This document shows positions 37,401-46,185 of a stretch of 64,000 nucleotides of DNA, piece after piece. Positions within the stretch are counted from its first letter, which is position 1, and every line of letters begins with the position of its first letter. The notes beneath the pieces were generated by a model. It was given only the letters and a program-made list of their open reading frames with translations. It was not told the origin of the DNA and did not search any database. The translations under genes and the position numbers were made by a program. Source of the DNA: Acidobacteriota bacterium (lineage in GTDB: Bacteria; Acidobacteriota; Terriglobia; Acidiferrales; UBA7541). The stretch spans positions 78,721 through 142,720 of the forward strand of contig QHYZ01000049.1 in NCBI GenBank assembly GCA_003225295.1, written 5' to 3'.

Positions 37401-37785
37401 CTACGACCGTGTGGGCGGCCGACTCTACTTGCAACGTCAGATCAATGACCTGCTGCGCTCCCACGCTAAGGGAGATGCCTTTTCTTACCTCAGTCGCGAA
37501 TCCCTTCGCAGAAACAGTGACTTGATATTCTCCCGGGTGCAAGTTCGCGGCAGTATAGTAGCCGTCCGAATTCGTTGTGACCGTAGTGGTAATCCCGGTC
37601 TCAACATTCTGAATCGCAACCAATGCCTGCGGAACCAATCGGCCGGAGGGATCGGAGATTGTGCCGGAGAGATTTCCCCCCGCCACCTGTGCGTTGGCTG
37701 GAGCCAAAAAACAAATCCCACAGATCAATACAATCGCTGCCAGGCAAGAATACAAGTACAGTCGAGAGAATTTTCGACAGGACAC
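34450..37785 (-). CDS. Oar-like TonB-dependent outer-membrane receptor 2
   Basis: This 1,111-residue protein has a signal peptide (LAAIVLICGICFLAPANAQ), a carboxypeptidase-regulatory-like domain (GNLSGTISDPSGRLVPQALV...YYTAANLHPGEYQVTV) and a plug (VRELPLNGRSWTDLAALQPGV, LDGVSLNDYANGAPGS). The barrel has a C-terminal RQIQFAIKFIF. It lies directly downstream of the two-component system, with an operator element between them. It is probably part of the operon propeller 4-response regulator-kinase-receptor and is likely responsive to that system's signal. Confidence 0.87.
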   Translation of the reverse strand: MSCRKFSRLYLYSCLAAIVLICGICFLAPANAQVAGGNLSGTISDPSGRLVPQALVAIQNVETGITTTVTTNSDGYYTAANLHPGEYQVTVSAKGFATEVRKGISLSVGAQQVIDLTLQVESAAHTVVEVTTEAPAVQLASSDISAVVNATTVRELPLNGRSWTDLAALQPGVDTIQTQPTFAVGADRGNRGFGQQLTISGARPQQNNYRLDGVSLNDYANGAPGSVLGGNLGVDAIQEFSVLTSNYSAEYGKTSGGVVNAITRSGTNAFHGSAYEFLRNSALDARNFFEDPTAPKAPFKRNQFGGAVGGPIIKNRTFFFADFEAIRQSKGIAVVDTVPSNAARAGLLCSNPAGADPSNPCTTTQLPAGVGTDANGVDLKAKAYLPLFPVPNGPILGNGDTALFTFSGQQVVNENFVTTRADHKFSEKDSLYGTYLFDRTPYSAPDGMNNVELGSLSSRQFLAAEETHSFTPTFVNAVRFGFNHEAVNNNQSTGAINAVATDGTLGSFAGRNAAQVQIGGASLLPGGVGGLPTYLYRWNSFQVYDDAFLNRGKHAIKFGVAVERMLMQATALTDPSGIWQFADVPSFMTNQPSRFQGGIVSTLSPRDVRQTLFGAYLQDDWRWLPNLTLNLGLRYEMTTVPTEINHKLANLRDLTDATPHLGDPFFASNPTTKNFEPRIGFAWDPLRNGKMAVRGGAGLFDVLPLPYQFILLVTQAAPFFEYTSIKNPGAGTFFDGVLPPFPANKLRQTYTDPSPKRNYVTQWNLNVQYQLTPSLAAMVAYVGSRGLHQPFRVDDADMALPTVTSAGYLWDPNASRLNDNYGSIRGMFYQGRSYFNALELQLAKRMSHGFQLQGTFTWGKSIDTSSATVAGDAFGNSISSLNWFDMRLVRGLSDFNVGRTLVVNGTWDIPTAKSFSGPARWIADGWELGLILTVSDGVPFTPTWGTGDDPALTQNNDDWAFPNRLGGPGCKTLTNPGNPNNYVKTQCFAIPTAPDAAFFTANNCQGGDLTNLQCFNLRGNAGRNILIGPGITNLDFSIFKNNRIKRISENFNVQFRAEIFNILNHPNFAPPTVPDNSDIFLSDGTLSGAAGLLTRTTIPERQIQFAIKFIF

Positions 37786-37836
37786 CGGATCACCTCCACT
37801 TTTGGGTTGAGACTAGTGCAGAAGGGAAGCCCATGC

Positions 37837-37864
37837 CTTAACGGAGGATTAATTTCTGTTTAGG
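37837..37864 (-). promoter_or_regulatory. triple-hexamer operator, site 3
   Basis: On the plus strand CTTAAC, ATTAAT and TTTAGG lie at exact 11-bp spacing. The element straddles the kinase stop codon and sits 52-79 bases before the TonB receptor start on the minus strand. The middle hexamer is palindromic, so orientation is ambiguous. Confidence 0.55.
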
Positions 37865-39265
37865 TAGGCTCTCGGGCACCGCTTCATGCGGCTCCCTCAC
37901 GGGCAGATTCACCGTGAAGGTTGAACCGACTCCCGCGGTGCTGTCACATTCAATAGTGCCGCCCTGGGCGATGGCGATGGCCTGGGCAATGGCCAGACCG
38001 AGTCCTCCGCTCTGCGCCTCGCCGCTATTCAATGGCGCAGCCCGGTAAAAGCGGTCAAAGATAAACGGCCTGTGCTCCGGTGAGATGCCTATGCCCTGGT
38101 CTTGAAAACGCGCTTGAATCGTCCCCTCTTGAATTTCCAGTGTGACGCGGATACACGTGCCATCGGGGGAATACTTGATCGCATTGTCGAGAAAAATCAA
38201 GAACAGTTCGTGCAGAAAGGCCTCGTCTCCGGTACAGGCTAGTTCCTCATGCAAATCTCGTACGATGGAGATATTCTTGGCGCGTGCTCGCGAAGCAGCA
38301 AGGCAACAGGCTTCCTCAAGAACCTCGTTGATGTAAAGAGGTTCTCGAACCAAATGTAGTTGCCCGGCATCGGCCATCGAGAGGGTAAACAGACCCTCGA
38401 CGATGCGGGTCAGTTTCTTGAACTCCTCGTCAAAAACGCAAAGAGTCTGACGATATTCCTCAGCGCTGCGCGGCTTGGAGAGGAGCAGTTCTGTCTCGCC
38501 GTGAAGAACGGCGAGCGGAGTGCGCAATTCATGAGAGGCGTCAGTCACAAACTGTCGTAACTGGAGAACGGCCGAATCAACGCTCTTCAAAAGATGGTTA
38601 AACGTTTGCGCTAATCGCCCAAGCTCGTCATGAGGGGCGGCCACTGGCAGCGGAGTCCAAAATCCTTGCCGGTTCGTCACGCGTTTGGCCATCAGGGCAG
38701 CATGCCTGGTTAACTGCTTGATGGGCACAAGACTTCTCCCCACGTACAACGCGGAGATTCCCGCTGTTACCAGAAGACTGAGGGGAAAAAGCAACAACGC
38801 CACTCCTCCAAAATTGTCGAGCACTCGGTTGGTCCCAAATGTCGGGATGGCGACGGCAAAGATCCGCTTCTCACTCCCCTGCTGAAAAGGAATGAGCGCC
38901 ACGCGCACCGTTTCGCCATTATCTAGAGCTGCTCTTCCGAAAGTAGAACCAGGATCGCCAAGGTTTAGCCCCTTCAGGTTCATTGGCGCCGCGAGATTCT
39001 TGGACTGCTGGAGGAGGCGCCCGTCTTGATCCAGAAGTTCAAAAAACTCACCGGGAAGGTCCAAACGGTTTATGTCCTTGGCGTTCGGTTCGGAAACCAT
39101 ATCGGCAATGATGGGGCGGGCGGTCTCCAGCAGCTGACGATTAAGTTGGGTATGGACCGCATGGGCCAACAGGCCCCAAAACGCCAAGTAGGACGCCGCT
39201 AGAAGTACGCCGACGACGGTGCAGAAAAGCAACATCATGCGGAGACGGAGCGTCCTGATTTTCAT
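37838..39265 (-). CDS. two-component sensor histidine kinase
   Basis: This 475-residue inner-membrane kinase has a first membrane helix (about 10-32), a periplasmic domain of about 120 residues, a second helix (about 152-177) and a HAMP region. The H box has His245 (DASHELRTP). The catalytic domain carries N (LDNAIKYSPDG), G1 (DQGIGI) and G2 (GGLGLAIA) boxes. The periplasmic part has no recognised sensor fold; a carboxylate signal is only an inference from context. The start overlaps the response-regulator stop by ATGA. Confidence 0.92.
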   Translation of the reverse strand: MKIRTLRLRMMLLFCTVVGVLLAASYLAFWGLLAHAVHTQLNRQLLETARPIIADMVSEPNAKDINRLDLPGEFFELLDQDGRLLQQSKNLAAPMNLKGLNLGDPGSTFGRAALDNGETVRVALIPFQQGSEKRIFAVAIPTFGTNRVLDNFGGVALLLFPLSLLVTAGISALYVGRSLVPIKQLTRHAALMAKRVTNRQGFWTPLPVAAPHDELGRLAQTFNHLLKSVDSAVLQLRQFVTDASHELRTPLAVLHGETELLLSKPRSAEEYRQTLCVFDEEFKKLTRIVEGLFTLSMADAGQLHLVREPLYINEVLEEACCLAASRARAKNISIVRDLHEELACTGDEAFLHELFLIFLDNAIKYSPDGTCIRVTLEIQEGTIQARFQDQGIGISPEHRPFIFDRFYRAAPLNSGEAQSGGLGLAIAQAIAIAQGGTIECDSTAGVGSTFTVNLPVREPHEAVPESLPKQKLILR

Positions 39266-39939
39266 GATCCCGGCGTCCCCAGGCGGTATCCCACGCCGCG
39301 GATGGTATGGATGAGCTTGACGGAACGGTCTTGATCAATTTTCTGACGAAGACGGTTGATATAAACCTCGACTAGGTTGGTTTCGCTGTCGAAGTGGCAG
39401 TCCCAGACATGCTCCACAATTTCACTGCGGGTAATAAGTTCAGGTGCCCGAAGCAGAAGCAATTCGAGCAGAGCGAATTCTCTGGAAGTCAGCGGGATCG
39501 TCTCTTTGTCGCGCGTGGCGCGCCGGCGGTGGCGGTCGAGTGTGAGGTCGGCGTAGCGAAGCCTTGCGTTGCTGCTATGAAAGCCCCGGCGAATCAGCGC
39601 CCGGACCCGGGCCAGGAGTTCCGCCAGAACAAATGGCTTCGTCAGATAGTCATCTGCGCCCGCGTCAAGGCCTTCAACCCGCTGCTCGACTAAACCTCGT
39701 GCGGTAAGCATCATCACGGGAGACTCAATTCCTCGTTGACGCAACTCCCGGCAGACTTCGATCCCGCTGAGGTCGGGCAACCGCACGTCGAGAAGGATGG
39801 CGTCGTAGGGAACGTCAGCTCCCAATTCGAGCGCCTTCTGACCGGATTCCGCCACATCCACTGCGTAGGTGTTTTCTCTCAAGGCTCGCGCAATGAAACT
39901 GGCGACCTTCCGTTCGTCTTCAACTAGCAGGATCCGCAT
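39262..39939 (-). CDS. OmpR/PhoB-family response regulator
   Basis: This 225-residue regulator has a receiver domain with Asp8, phospho-acceptor Asp51 (AILLDVRLPDLSG) and LTKPF. A C-terminal winged helix follows (LTSREFALLELLLLRAPELITRSEIVEHVW...VYINRLRQKID). It resembles the QseB/PmrA/TctD branch, whose members bind hexamer repeats spaced 11 bp. Five such elements occur in this island, two of them flanking this very operon (37837 and 41314), which suggests autoregulation. It is translationally coupled to the kinase. Confidence 0.92.
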   Translation of the reverse strand: MRILLVEDERKVASFIARALRENTYAVDVAESGQKALELGADVPYDAILLDVRLPDLSGIEVCRELRQRGIESPVMMLTARGLVEQRVEGLDAGADDYLTKPFVLAELLARVRALIRRGFHSSNARLRYADLTLDRHRRRATRDKETIPLTSREFALLELLLLRAPELITRSEIVEHVWDCHFDSETNLVEVYINRLRQKIDQDRSVKLIHTIRGVGYRLGTPGS

Positions 39940-40030
39940 GGGCGCACTCAGTATTCTCGCACAACGAGATGCTCGGCGGGCCGTGTCGCGTCATCTCGAA
40001 TCCTTGCTCGGTTTCGAGCCACGAGCCTTT

Positions 40031-41041
40031 TCAGAGGACTTCGAATACCAGTACCTTAGCGCTTGTGGTGTCGTGCTGTGGCACGGCCACAAAGTAGCGC
40101 TTTAATTCGGGCACGAGACGCGCTGTCCTCCCCATGGGGCCTGTGGGAATGTTTGCGAGCAACTTGTAACTATCTGGGCCGGACTGCTCATAAATATCGA
40201 CAGCGCCGTCGCAAGCAGCATAGACGCGTTTAGTGGCCCCATCATAGGTGATGTCGTCAACGCCTTTAGTGATCGGGAAGGAGGTAACCTCCTTGCCCGT
40301 TTGAGTATCCAGTACCGCAATCTGGGAAGTGCGGCAGGCAACGAACAAACGATGGTTCGCCTCATCGAGGGCCATGGCGACGTTGTTCTTGCATAGCGTT
40401 ACGGGCCAACTTGCTACCAGTTCGCGTTTCTCCCGGTCCACGACGGACACCTGGTTCTTGGCCCTGTTATTTACATACATTCTCGGGGTGGACTTCTCCA
40501 GCGACATGGCCTCGAGAGTTTCTCCGTCAATCTTGAGGTCGGCCAATTTTTTTTCGGCAGTCGTATCAATGACACTCAGCATCGAGTACGTCTGATGAAC
40601 GTCACCACCGCCGTTGTCGATATACAGGTACTTTGTCGCCGGATCGTAGCCGATGGAATCTGCGTCCTCCAGGAGTTTCACGCTCGATAGAAGCTTGTAC
40701 GTTGTGCCGTCGAAGATCTTCAAGTCGCCCGCGTCCCCATCCGTTACGTAAATGCGGTTGAGATCTTCCCGATAGAGCACCGCGTGCGGTTTGCCGATTC
40801 CATCTATCTTGTGGAGCAGCTTGCCTGTCTTAAGATCAAAAACAATTACGGCGTGGTAGCCTTCCGGAGTGGCAAATAGCCGCCGGCGTTTGACGTCAAT
40901 TCCGAAATGGTCGAAGTTCCCTTTGACTTCTGCCGGCAGCTCATAAGTCTGGCGCAGCTTGATAGGGGCAGCCCTCTGGCACCGGGCTTGATCCACGAAT
41001 ATCCCGAGGATCGCGACTAGCACTACATACCGTTTCTTCAT
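40031..41041 (-). CDS. secreted YVTN/YncE-type propeller protein 4
   Basis: This 336-residue protein has a short signal peptide (RYVVLVAILGIFVDQARC). Blades begin FDHFGIDVKRRRLFATPEG and include SMLSVIDTTAEKKLADL, VSVVDREKRELVASWPV and IAVLDTQTGKEVTSFPI. GGGAG lies a few bases before the ATG. It is the first gene of a leftward operon (propeller, regulator, kinase, TonB receptor) and has operator site 4 about 270-300 bases upstream. A propeller encoded with a sensor kinase may present the ligand to it, which is an inference. Confidence 0.82.
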   Translation of the reverse strand: MKKRYVVLVAILGIFVDQARCQRAAPIKLRQTYELPAEVKGNFDHFGIDVKRRRLFATPEGYHAVIVFDLKTGKLLHKIDGIGKPHAVLYREDLNRIYVTDGDAGDLKIFDGTTYKLLSSVKLLEDADSIGYDPATKYLYIDNGGGDVHQTYSMLSVIDTTAEKKLADLKIDGETLEAMSLEKSTPRMYVNNRAKNQVSVVDREKRELVASWPVTLCKNNVAMALDEANHRLFVACRTSQIAVLDTQTGKEVTSFPITKGVDDITYDGATKRVYAACDGAVDIYEQSGPDSYKLLANIPTGPMGRTARLVPELKRYFVAVPQHDTTSAKVLVFEVL

Positions 41042-41545
41042 TTTCGCTCCCTAAGATGGAATGCTTTTCACATGACGCCCATTTGCCAGTCCGGCTTGAT
41101 TCCTCTCCCGCCTGATCCGTGCGGTGGACTGCCTTGCCGCCTGCTGTGCCAGACCGTCGTTTCGTGCCACGGGCAACAGCCTTATCGAAGAATTCTGGCG
41201 TGGGCCGAGATGGCCCTCTCCGAATCCGTGCCACAAAGGAACCGTTCAAAGGACCACTCCAACTCCGCAAGAGGACAGCACGAGGGAGCATAGTGGATTC
41301 ATTACGGTTCCGACTTAAAACAAGATTAATTTCTGTTTAACTCAAAAAGGATAATTGACCAAACTCTGGCTGCGGGTAAGCTTGTTCAGAAAGAGCTTCA
41401 TTGTTCAAGAGGGCGAAAGACCTGTTCGTAGAACTCAAGGAAACAAGCCGTGCGAGAAGGATCAGGCTGCTCTCCACGAAAGTTCGTAAGGACCTCGGAG
41501 GACACCGCAGGATTGGAAGAATATCACTGCTTCGAGGAGCAAACA
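41042..41545. other. divergent intergenic region between propeller 4 and the phosphodiesterase
   Basis: This 504-base gap has no gene I can support; overlapping short frames at 41072-41340 show no family pattern. It contains operator site 4 and a GATAAT at 41350-41355, eight bases after the last hexamer. Both flanking genes could be driven from here. Confidence 0.5.
41314..41341 (+). promoter_or_regulatory. triple-hexamer operator, site 4
   Basis: CTTAAA, ATTAAT and TTTAAC lie at exact 11-bp spacing, followed by GATAAT at 41350-41355 as a likely -10 box. The last hexamer would take the place of a -35 box, a layout typical of activator-dependent promoters. It faces the phosphodiesterase gene 205 bases downstream. 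Confidence 0.6.
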
Positions 41546-43069
41546 GTGAGCAGCAACAATCAACTTAAGTTGGCAGCACTCTTGAGCGCAGTGTTGGTGT
41601 CCCTGACCTCGCTGTTGGCGCCAATCACGTCAAATGCGCAACATTCTGCTCACCAACGTGCAAAGCCACGGGGAAATTCCGTACAACACGTCCTACTCCT
41701 CAGTATCGACGGAATGCATAGCCTTGACCTCGCCAATCTGGTCAAAGACAGGCCCGCTTCGGCGCTTGCGAAATTGAGCCTGCACGCCGTGACCTACACC
41801 AATGCTTCCACGTCATTCCCATCCAACTCTTGGCCGGGCCTGCTTTCCATGGTGACGGGTGGTTCTCCCAATGTAACAGGAGTAATTTTCGAGAATTCCT
41901 ATGACCACAGCCTGTCGCCGCCCGCCTCCGACTGCTCCAAAATCGGAACGACAGTGATCTTCGATTCCTCGATTGATAAGAATCGGGATGCGGTCGATGG
42001 CGGAGGAGGCATTGATCCCGATCGGCTGCCGAGAGATCCCCAGAAGGGCTGCACGCCGGTATTTCCTCACAACTTCGTGCGGGTCAACACGATCTTTGAA
42101 GTCATAAAGAGCAGCGGCGGCCGTACCGCGTGGTGTGACAAGCATCCGGCATACGACTTGGTAAACGGTCCTTCAGGCACTGGAGTGGACGACCTGTTTA
42201 CCCCAGAAGTGCGTTCCTTCCGGGGCGTGAAAAATGTTGAATCGTACGATGACCTGAAGGTGGCGGCGATCCTGAACGAGATCGTCGGAAAGGACCATAC
42301 GGGGACCCGTGAAGTGGGTGTACCGGCAATATTTGGAATGAATTTCCAGGCGATCAGTGTTGCGCAAAAAACATTTGGAGCAGGTTATCTTGACGGGAGC
42401 GGCCGTCCAAGCCCACCGTTAGATGAGGCCATTGTCCACACGGACGAGTCTATTGGAAAAATCATGGCCGGGCTGAAAGAGCGAAAGTTGCTTGACTCAA
42501 CGCTCGTCATCATCAGTGCCAAGCACGCGGATTCTCCGATTGATCCCGCAAGGTTGAAACATGCCGACCTGGAAGCGATCCCCAAGGCTGTTCATGCAGT
42601 GCATGAAGGATTGTTGGCCGGTTTGGAGCAGGATGGGAGTGTTGCATTGCTATGGCTCTCAGATCAGGATCGCACGGCGGAAGTGGTCAACGCACTGCGG
42701 AAAATACAAGAGGTGGCACACATTCAGGAGATCTATTCTGGCGAATCCTTGAAGCTTTTGTTCAACGACCCGAAGCACGATCCGCGTGCGCCGGACATCA
42801 TAATTCAGCCGACTCCGGGGCAAATCTATGTGGATGCCGGGAGCACATTCATCGCAGAACATGGCGGCAACGCGAGCACGGATAGGAACGTTCCCCTTCT
42901 TATCGTGCACCCAAAATTCACTCGTCTGGAAATCAAATTTCCCGTGCAAACATCGCAGATTGCTCCCAGCATTCTCAAAGCGTTAGGACTGAATCCAGAT
43001 GACCTGGACGCCGTGAGAATTGAAAAAACGCCGGAGTTGCCGGGGCTGCATCTCGATCAGCTTCGGTGA
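41546..43069 (+). CDS. exported alkaline-phosphatase-superfamily phosphodiesterase
   Basis: This 507-residue protein starts at a GTG preceded by CGAGGAGC. It has a signal peptide (AALLSAVLVSLTSLLAPITSNA). The type I phosphodiesterase/nucleotide pyrophosphatase pattern is visible: LLLSIDGMHSLDL (first metal Asp), a nucleophile region TSFPSNSWPGLLSMVTGGSPNVTG, then VIISAKHADSPID and AEHGGNAST supplying later metal ligands. The nucleophile would be a Ser/Thr in the TSFPSNS segment. It is probably periplasmic and hydrolyses a phosphodiester or phosphonate-like bond; the substrate is unknown. It is convergent with the FAD dehydrogenase. Confidence 0.78.
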   Translation: MSSNNQLKLAALLSAVLVSLTSLLAPITSNAQHSAHQRAKPRGNSVQHVLLLSIDGMHSLDLANLVKDRPASALAKLSLHAVTYTNASTSFPSNSWPGLLSMVTGGSPNVTGVIFENSYDHSLSPPASDCSKIGTTVIFDSSIDKNRDAVDGGGGIDPDRLPRDPQKGCTPVFPHNFVRVNTIFEVIKSSGGRTAWCDKHPAYDLVNGPSGTGVDDLFTPEVRSFRGVKNVESYDDLKVAAILNEIVGKDHTGTREVGVPAIFGMNFQAISVAQKTFGAGYLDGSGRPSPPLDEAIVHTDESIGKIMAGLKERKLLDSTLVIISAKHADSPIDPARLKHADLEAIPKAVHAVHEGLLAGLEQDGSVALLWLSDQDRTAEVVNALRKIQEVAHIQEIYSGESLKLLFNDPKHDPRAPDIIIQPTPGQIYVDAGSTFIAEHGGNASTDRNVPLLIVHPKFTRLEIKFPVQTSQIAPSILKALGLNPDDLDAVRIEKTPELPGLHLDQLR

Positions 43070-43135
43070 TCGGTAGCGAGGTCGGTAAGAAATTGGATCC
43101 ATCACCGATGTGAAAGAATCGCGCGGATCACTTGC

Positions 43136-46096
43136 TTAACGTCCGTCCGGGGACTCTCTGCGATGCAAGGCCATCTTCAACACTTCAGCCAGGTGCATCG
43201 CCCGCCTACCGGTACTCTGGAGGATCTGCTCACGGCAGCTGAAGCCGTCCGTGACGATCAATGTGTCCGGCGCAGCGTTCCGAACAGCTGGCAACAGAAC
43301 TCGTTCGGCCACAGCCTGCGACACTTCAAACTTGTCTTTCTGGAATCCGAACGGTCCAGCCATTCCACAGCACCCGGAATCCGGGGACTGTAGCTCTGCC
43401 CCCAACATTCGCAGCAGCGCTTCCTCATGATCCATCTTCATGAGCGCTTTTTGGTGGCAGTGACCATGGAGCAGAACTTTCATCGAGGACTTCGAAGAAG
43501 GGTAGTTTGGGGCATAATCTTGCAAGAACTCGCTGAGCAAGAATGTTTGGCTTCGGAGCCGGTTGGCGCGCTCGTCGGTGGGAAATAGATTGCGGAGCTC
43601 ATCTCGAAACACAGATGCGCAACTCGGCTCCAGAACCACAATTGGCGACCCGGCGTCAATCCTGGGTCCGAGAGCACTCATGATCTGCCGCAAAGTGTTT
43701 TTGGCTTTCTCCAGCATGCCGAAGTCATAAAGTGGTCGCCCGCAGCACAGCGGACGCCGGGAGCAAATCACCGTGAAACCTGCATCCTCCAGCACTTCCA
43801 GCGCGGCCCGGCAAGTTTCCGGATGAAAGTAGTTGTTGAACGTATCTACCCATAGAATGACTGGCCTTGCGTTGGACGGTGCCGATTTCAAGTTTTCGTC
43901 CTCGCCGAAGATGGAAGGACGATTCCGTCGCACCCATCGCCCAAAGTTCATCGTCGCCAGTCGCGGCAATTGCCGCTGCGGAGCTAATCCCAAGAGTCTT
44001 TGAAGCAGATGACGGGATCCTGGTGCCCGGCTGAAGAAATTTGCGATTCCGGGGATGCGCGAACCGATCCTTGCCCACCGCTCCACCAGGCCAAACGCAT
44101 AGGCATCTAACGGTCGCCGCTTCTTTTCGTAATAGTGCGACAGAAACTCCGATTTGTAGGTTGCCATATCGACGTTTGCAGGGCATTCCGACTTGCAGGC
44201 TTTGCAAGAGAGACAGAGCTCCAGGGCTTCCTTAACGTGTTCGTCTTCCCAACCCGAACGCAAGACCTCGCCCTGGAGCATCTCAAAGAGCATGTGAGCG
44301 CGTCCCCGAGTGCTGTGTTCTTCTTCCAGCGTCACCATGTAACTCGGGCACATCGCGCCGCCATCACGCTTTCGGCACGCTCCGAGCCCGATGCAGCGGA
44401 GAGATGCCCTGGCAAACGAACCACTGTCGTCGGGAAATTTAAAATGCGTTTCCGGTTCCAGTGGTCTATAGTCCGCCCCCAGCCGCAGATTCTCAGTCGG
44501 CAAGTAAGCATCGACAACTTTGTGCGGATTCAACTTGTTATCCGGATCCCACGCTGCCTTGAACTCGCCGAAAGCTCTGATCAGCTCGGCGCCGAACATC
44601 TTCGGAAGCAACGCGGCTCGCGATTGGCCGTCGCCATGCTCGCCGGAGAGCGAACCGCCATAACTAACCACCAAGTCAGCTGCCCGCTCGATGAATTCTG
44701 AATACTTGCGAATCCCGCTTTGGCTTTCCAGATCGAAGCTGACGCGCATGTGGACACAACCATGTCCAAAATGACCGTAGAATGCACCTCGGTAATCGTA
44801 TTCATTCATCAGCCTGCGGATGTCTCTCAGATAGCCCCCTAGCTTTTCGGGAGCCACCGCCGCATCATCCCAGCCTTCCCACTCCGCCGGTGCGCCGGGA
44901 GCAAAGGCGGCCGCCCGCGGCCCGGCCTCGCGTATTTGCCACACCTTACGGGCTTCGCTCTGCGAGTACAGCCGGGCGCTCGGTGCCTCGCTGACATGTT
45001 TTAGACCATCGATGAGTTGCATGGCGCGATGGCGCGCCTCGTTCGGATCATCAGCGCCGAATTCCACCAGCAATATCCCGCGGCCCTCGGGAAGGAGGTC
45101 TAGGTTCGGAGCTCCTTTCCTGTGGAGTCCGTCGACAATGCTTCCTTCAAAACCTTCCAGTCCGATCGGATGGAACTGCAGTATCTCTGGAACATGATCG
45201 GCTGCGAAGAACGCATCGCGATACCCCAATCCAACGAGGGCGCGATGCTGGGGACTGGGGATCAATTTCAATTTGGCTTCGAGCACGATCGCGCACGTAC
45301 CTTCTGTTCCGACGAGTGCGCGCGCGACGTGGAATCCTCTTTCAGGCAACAGCTCATCCAGGTTGTAGCCGGAGACCCGTCGCGGAATTTGCGGGAATCG
45401 CGCGCGGATTAATCCAGCGTAGTTCTCCTGGATTGCGCGCAATCTGCTGTAAATCTCGCCGCGGCGGCCGCCTTGGGCAATGACCTCAGCCAGTTCCGTT
45501 TCGCTCGTAGCGCGTACCGTCATCTGCGTGCCGTCGTAAAGCAGGATTCGCAGCTCTTCGACGTTGTCGACCGTTTTCCCACCGAGCAGCGAATGTGTTC
45601 CGCACGAATTGTTCCCGATCATTCCACCGATCGTGCAGCGATTGTGTGTTGAAGGATCGGGTGCAAACGTCAATTGGTGGGTCTCCGAGCCATTGCGCAA
45701 GGAGTCCAGAACGACCCCCGGCTGAACTCGCGCGAACCGCGATCCAGTGTTGAGCTCAAGGATTTGGTTCATATACTTTGTGAAATCCAATACCACCGCG
45801 ACATTGCAGCATTGGCCAGCCAAGCTGGTCCCCGCCCCTCGGGCTAGAACAGGAGCGCCGTACTTCCTGCACGCCGCCACTGCTGCGATCACATCTGCGT
45901 CATCGCGGGGCACCACCATGCCGATGGGAATCTGTCGGTAATTCGACCCGTCCGTGGCGTAAAGCGCTCGGCTGCCGCGATCGAATCTCACTTCCCCTTT
46001 TATTATTTGCGTGAGTTCTTTCTCGAGCACTGCCGCTGCCTGAAAAACGTCAACTGGCTTTGCATGAGAACTGAGAGGAAGTGGCGAGAGTTGCAT
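43136..46096 (-). CDS. FAD/Fe-S D-2-hydroxyacid dehydrogenase (GlcD-GlcF type fusion)
   Basis: The protein has about 986 residues. The N-terminal half is an FAD_binding_4 domain (PVLARGAGTSLAGQ, TIGGMIGNNSCGTHS) followed by the FAD-oxidase C domain (YGHFGHGCVHMRV, SGEHGDGQSR). The C-terminal half has Fe-S cysteines (CIGLGACR...MCPSY, CLSCKACKSECP) and two CCG-type domains (PLCCGRPLYD, SGCCGMAGPFG). This combines the subunits of glycolate oxidase in one chain, as in YdiJ-like D-2-hydroxyglutarate dehydrogenases. It likely oxidises a D-2-hydroxyacid and passes electrons to the chain. A TTG eight codons upstream is an alternative start. It lies downstream of the aminotransferase on the same strand (89-base gap). 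Confidence 0.85.
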   Translation of the reverse strand: MQLSPLPLSSHAKPVDVFQAAAVLEKELTQIIKGEVRFDRGSRALYATDGSNYRQIPIGMVVPRDDADVIAAVAACRKYGAPVLARGAGTSLAGQCCNVAVVLDFTKYMNQILELNTGSRFARVQPGVVLDSLRNGSETHQLTFAPDPSTHNRCTIGGMIGNNSCGTHSLLGGKTVDNVEELRILLYDGTQMTVRATSETELAEVIAQGGRRGEIYSRLRAIQENYAGLIRARFPQIPRRVSGYNLDELLPERGFHVARALVGTEGTCAIVLEAKLKLIPSPQHRALVGLGYRDAFFAADHVPEILQFHPIGLEGFEGSIVDGLHRKGAPNLDLLPEGRGILLVEFGADDPNEARHRAMQLIDGLKHVSEAPSARLYSQSEARKVWQIREAGPRAAAFAPGAPAEWEGWDDAAVAPEKLGGYLRDIRRLMNEYDYRGAFYGHFGHGCVHMRVSFDLESQSGIRKYSEFIERAADLVVSYGGSLSGEHGDGQSRAALLPKMFGAELIRAFGEFKAAWDPDNKLNPHKVVDAYLPTENLRLGADYRPLEPETHFKFPDDSGSFARASLRCIGLGACRKRDGGAMCPSYMVTLEEEHSTRGRAHMLFEMLQGEVLRSGWEDEHVKEALELCLSCKACKSECPANVDMATYKSEFLSHYYEKKRRPLDAYAFGLVERWARIGSRIPGIANFFSRAPGSRHLLQRLLGLAPQRQLPRLATMNFGRWVRRNRPSIFGEDENLKSAPSNARPVILWVDTFNNYFHPETCRAALEVLEDAGFTVICSRRPLCCGRPLYDFGMLEKAKNTLRQIMSALGPRIDAGSPIVVLEPSCASVFRDELRNLFPTDERANRLRSQTFLLSEFLQDYAPNYPSSKSSMKVLLHGHCHQKALMKMDHEEALLRMLGAELQSPDSGCCGMAGPFGFQKDKFEVSQAVAERVLLPAVRNAAPDTLIVTDGFSCREQILQSTGRRAMHLAEVLKMALHRRESPDGR

Positions 46097-46185
46097 CAAG
46101 GCATGTTCACTGTAGAACAAAAGACAAGCTGTCTCAATGACTCGAATTCTTTGTTCGACCGCTGCTCACGACTCGATCCCTGCGC

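Noticed and set aside
43725..44207. Alternative-frame open reading frame within the FAD/Fe-S dehydrogenase
   Set aside because: Same-strand shadow of a gene with intact Fe-S motifs; no domain of its own.
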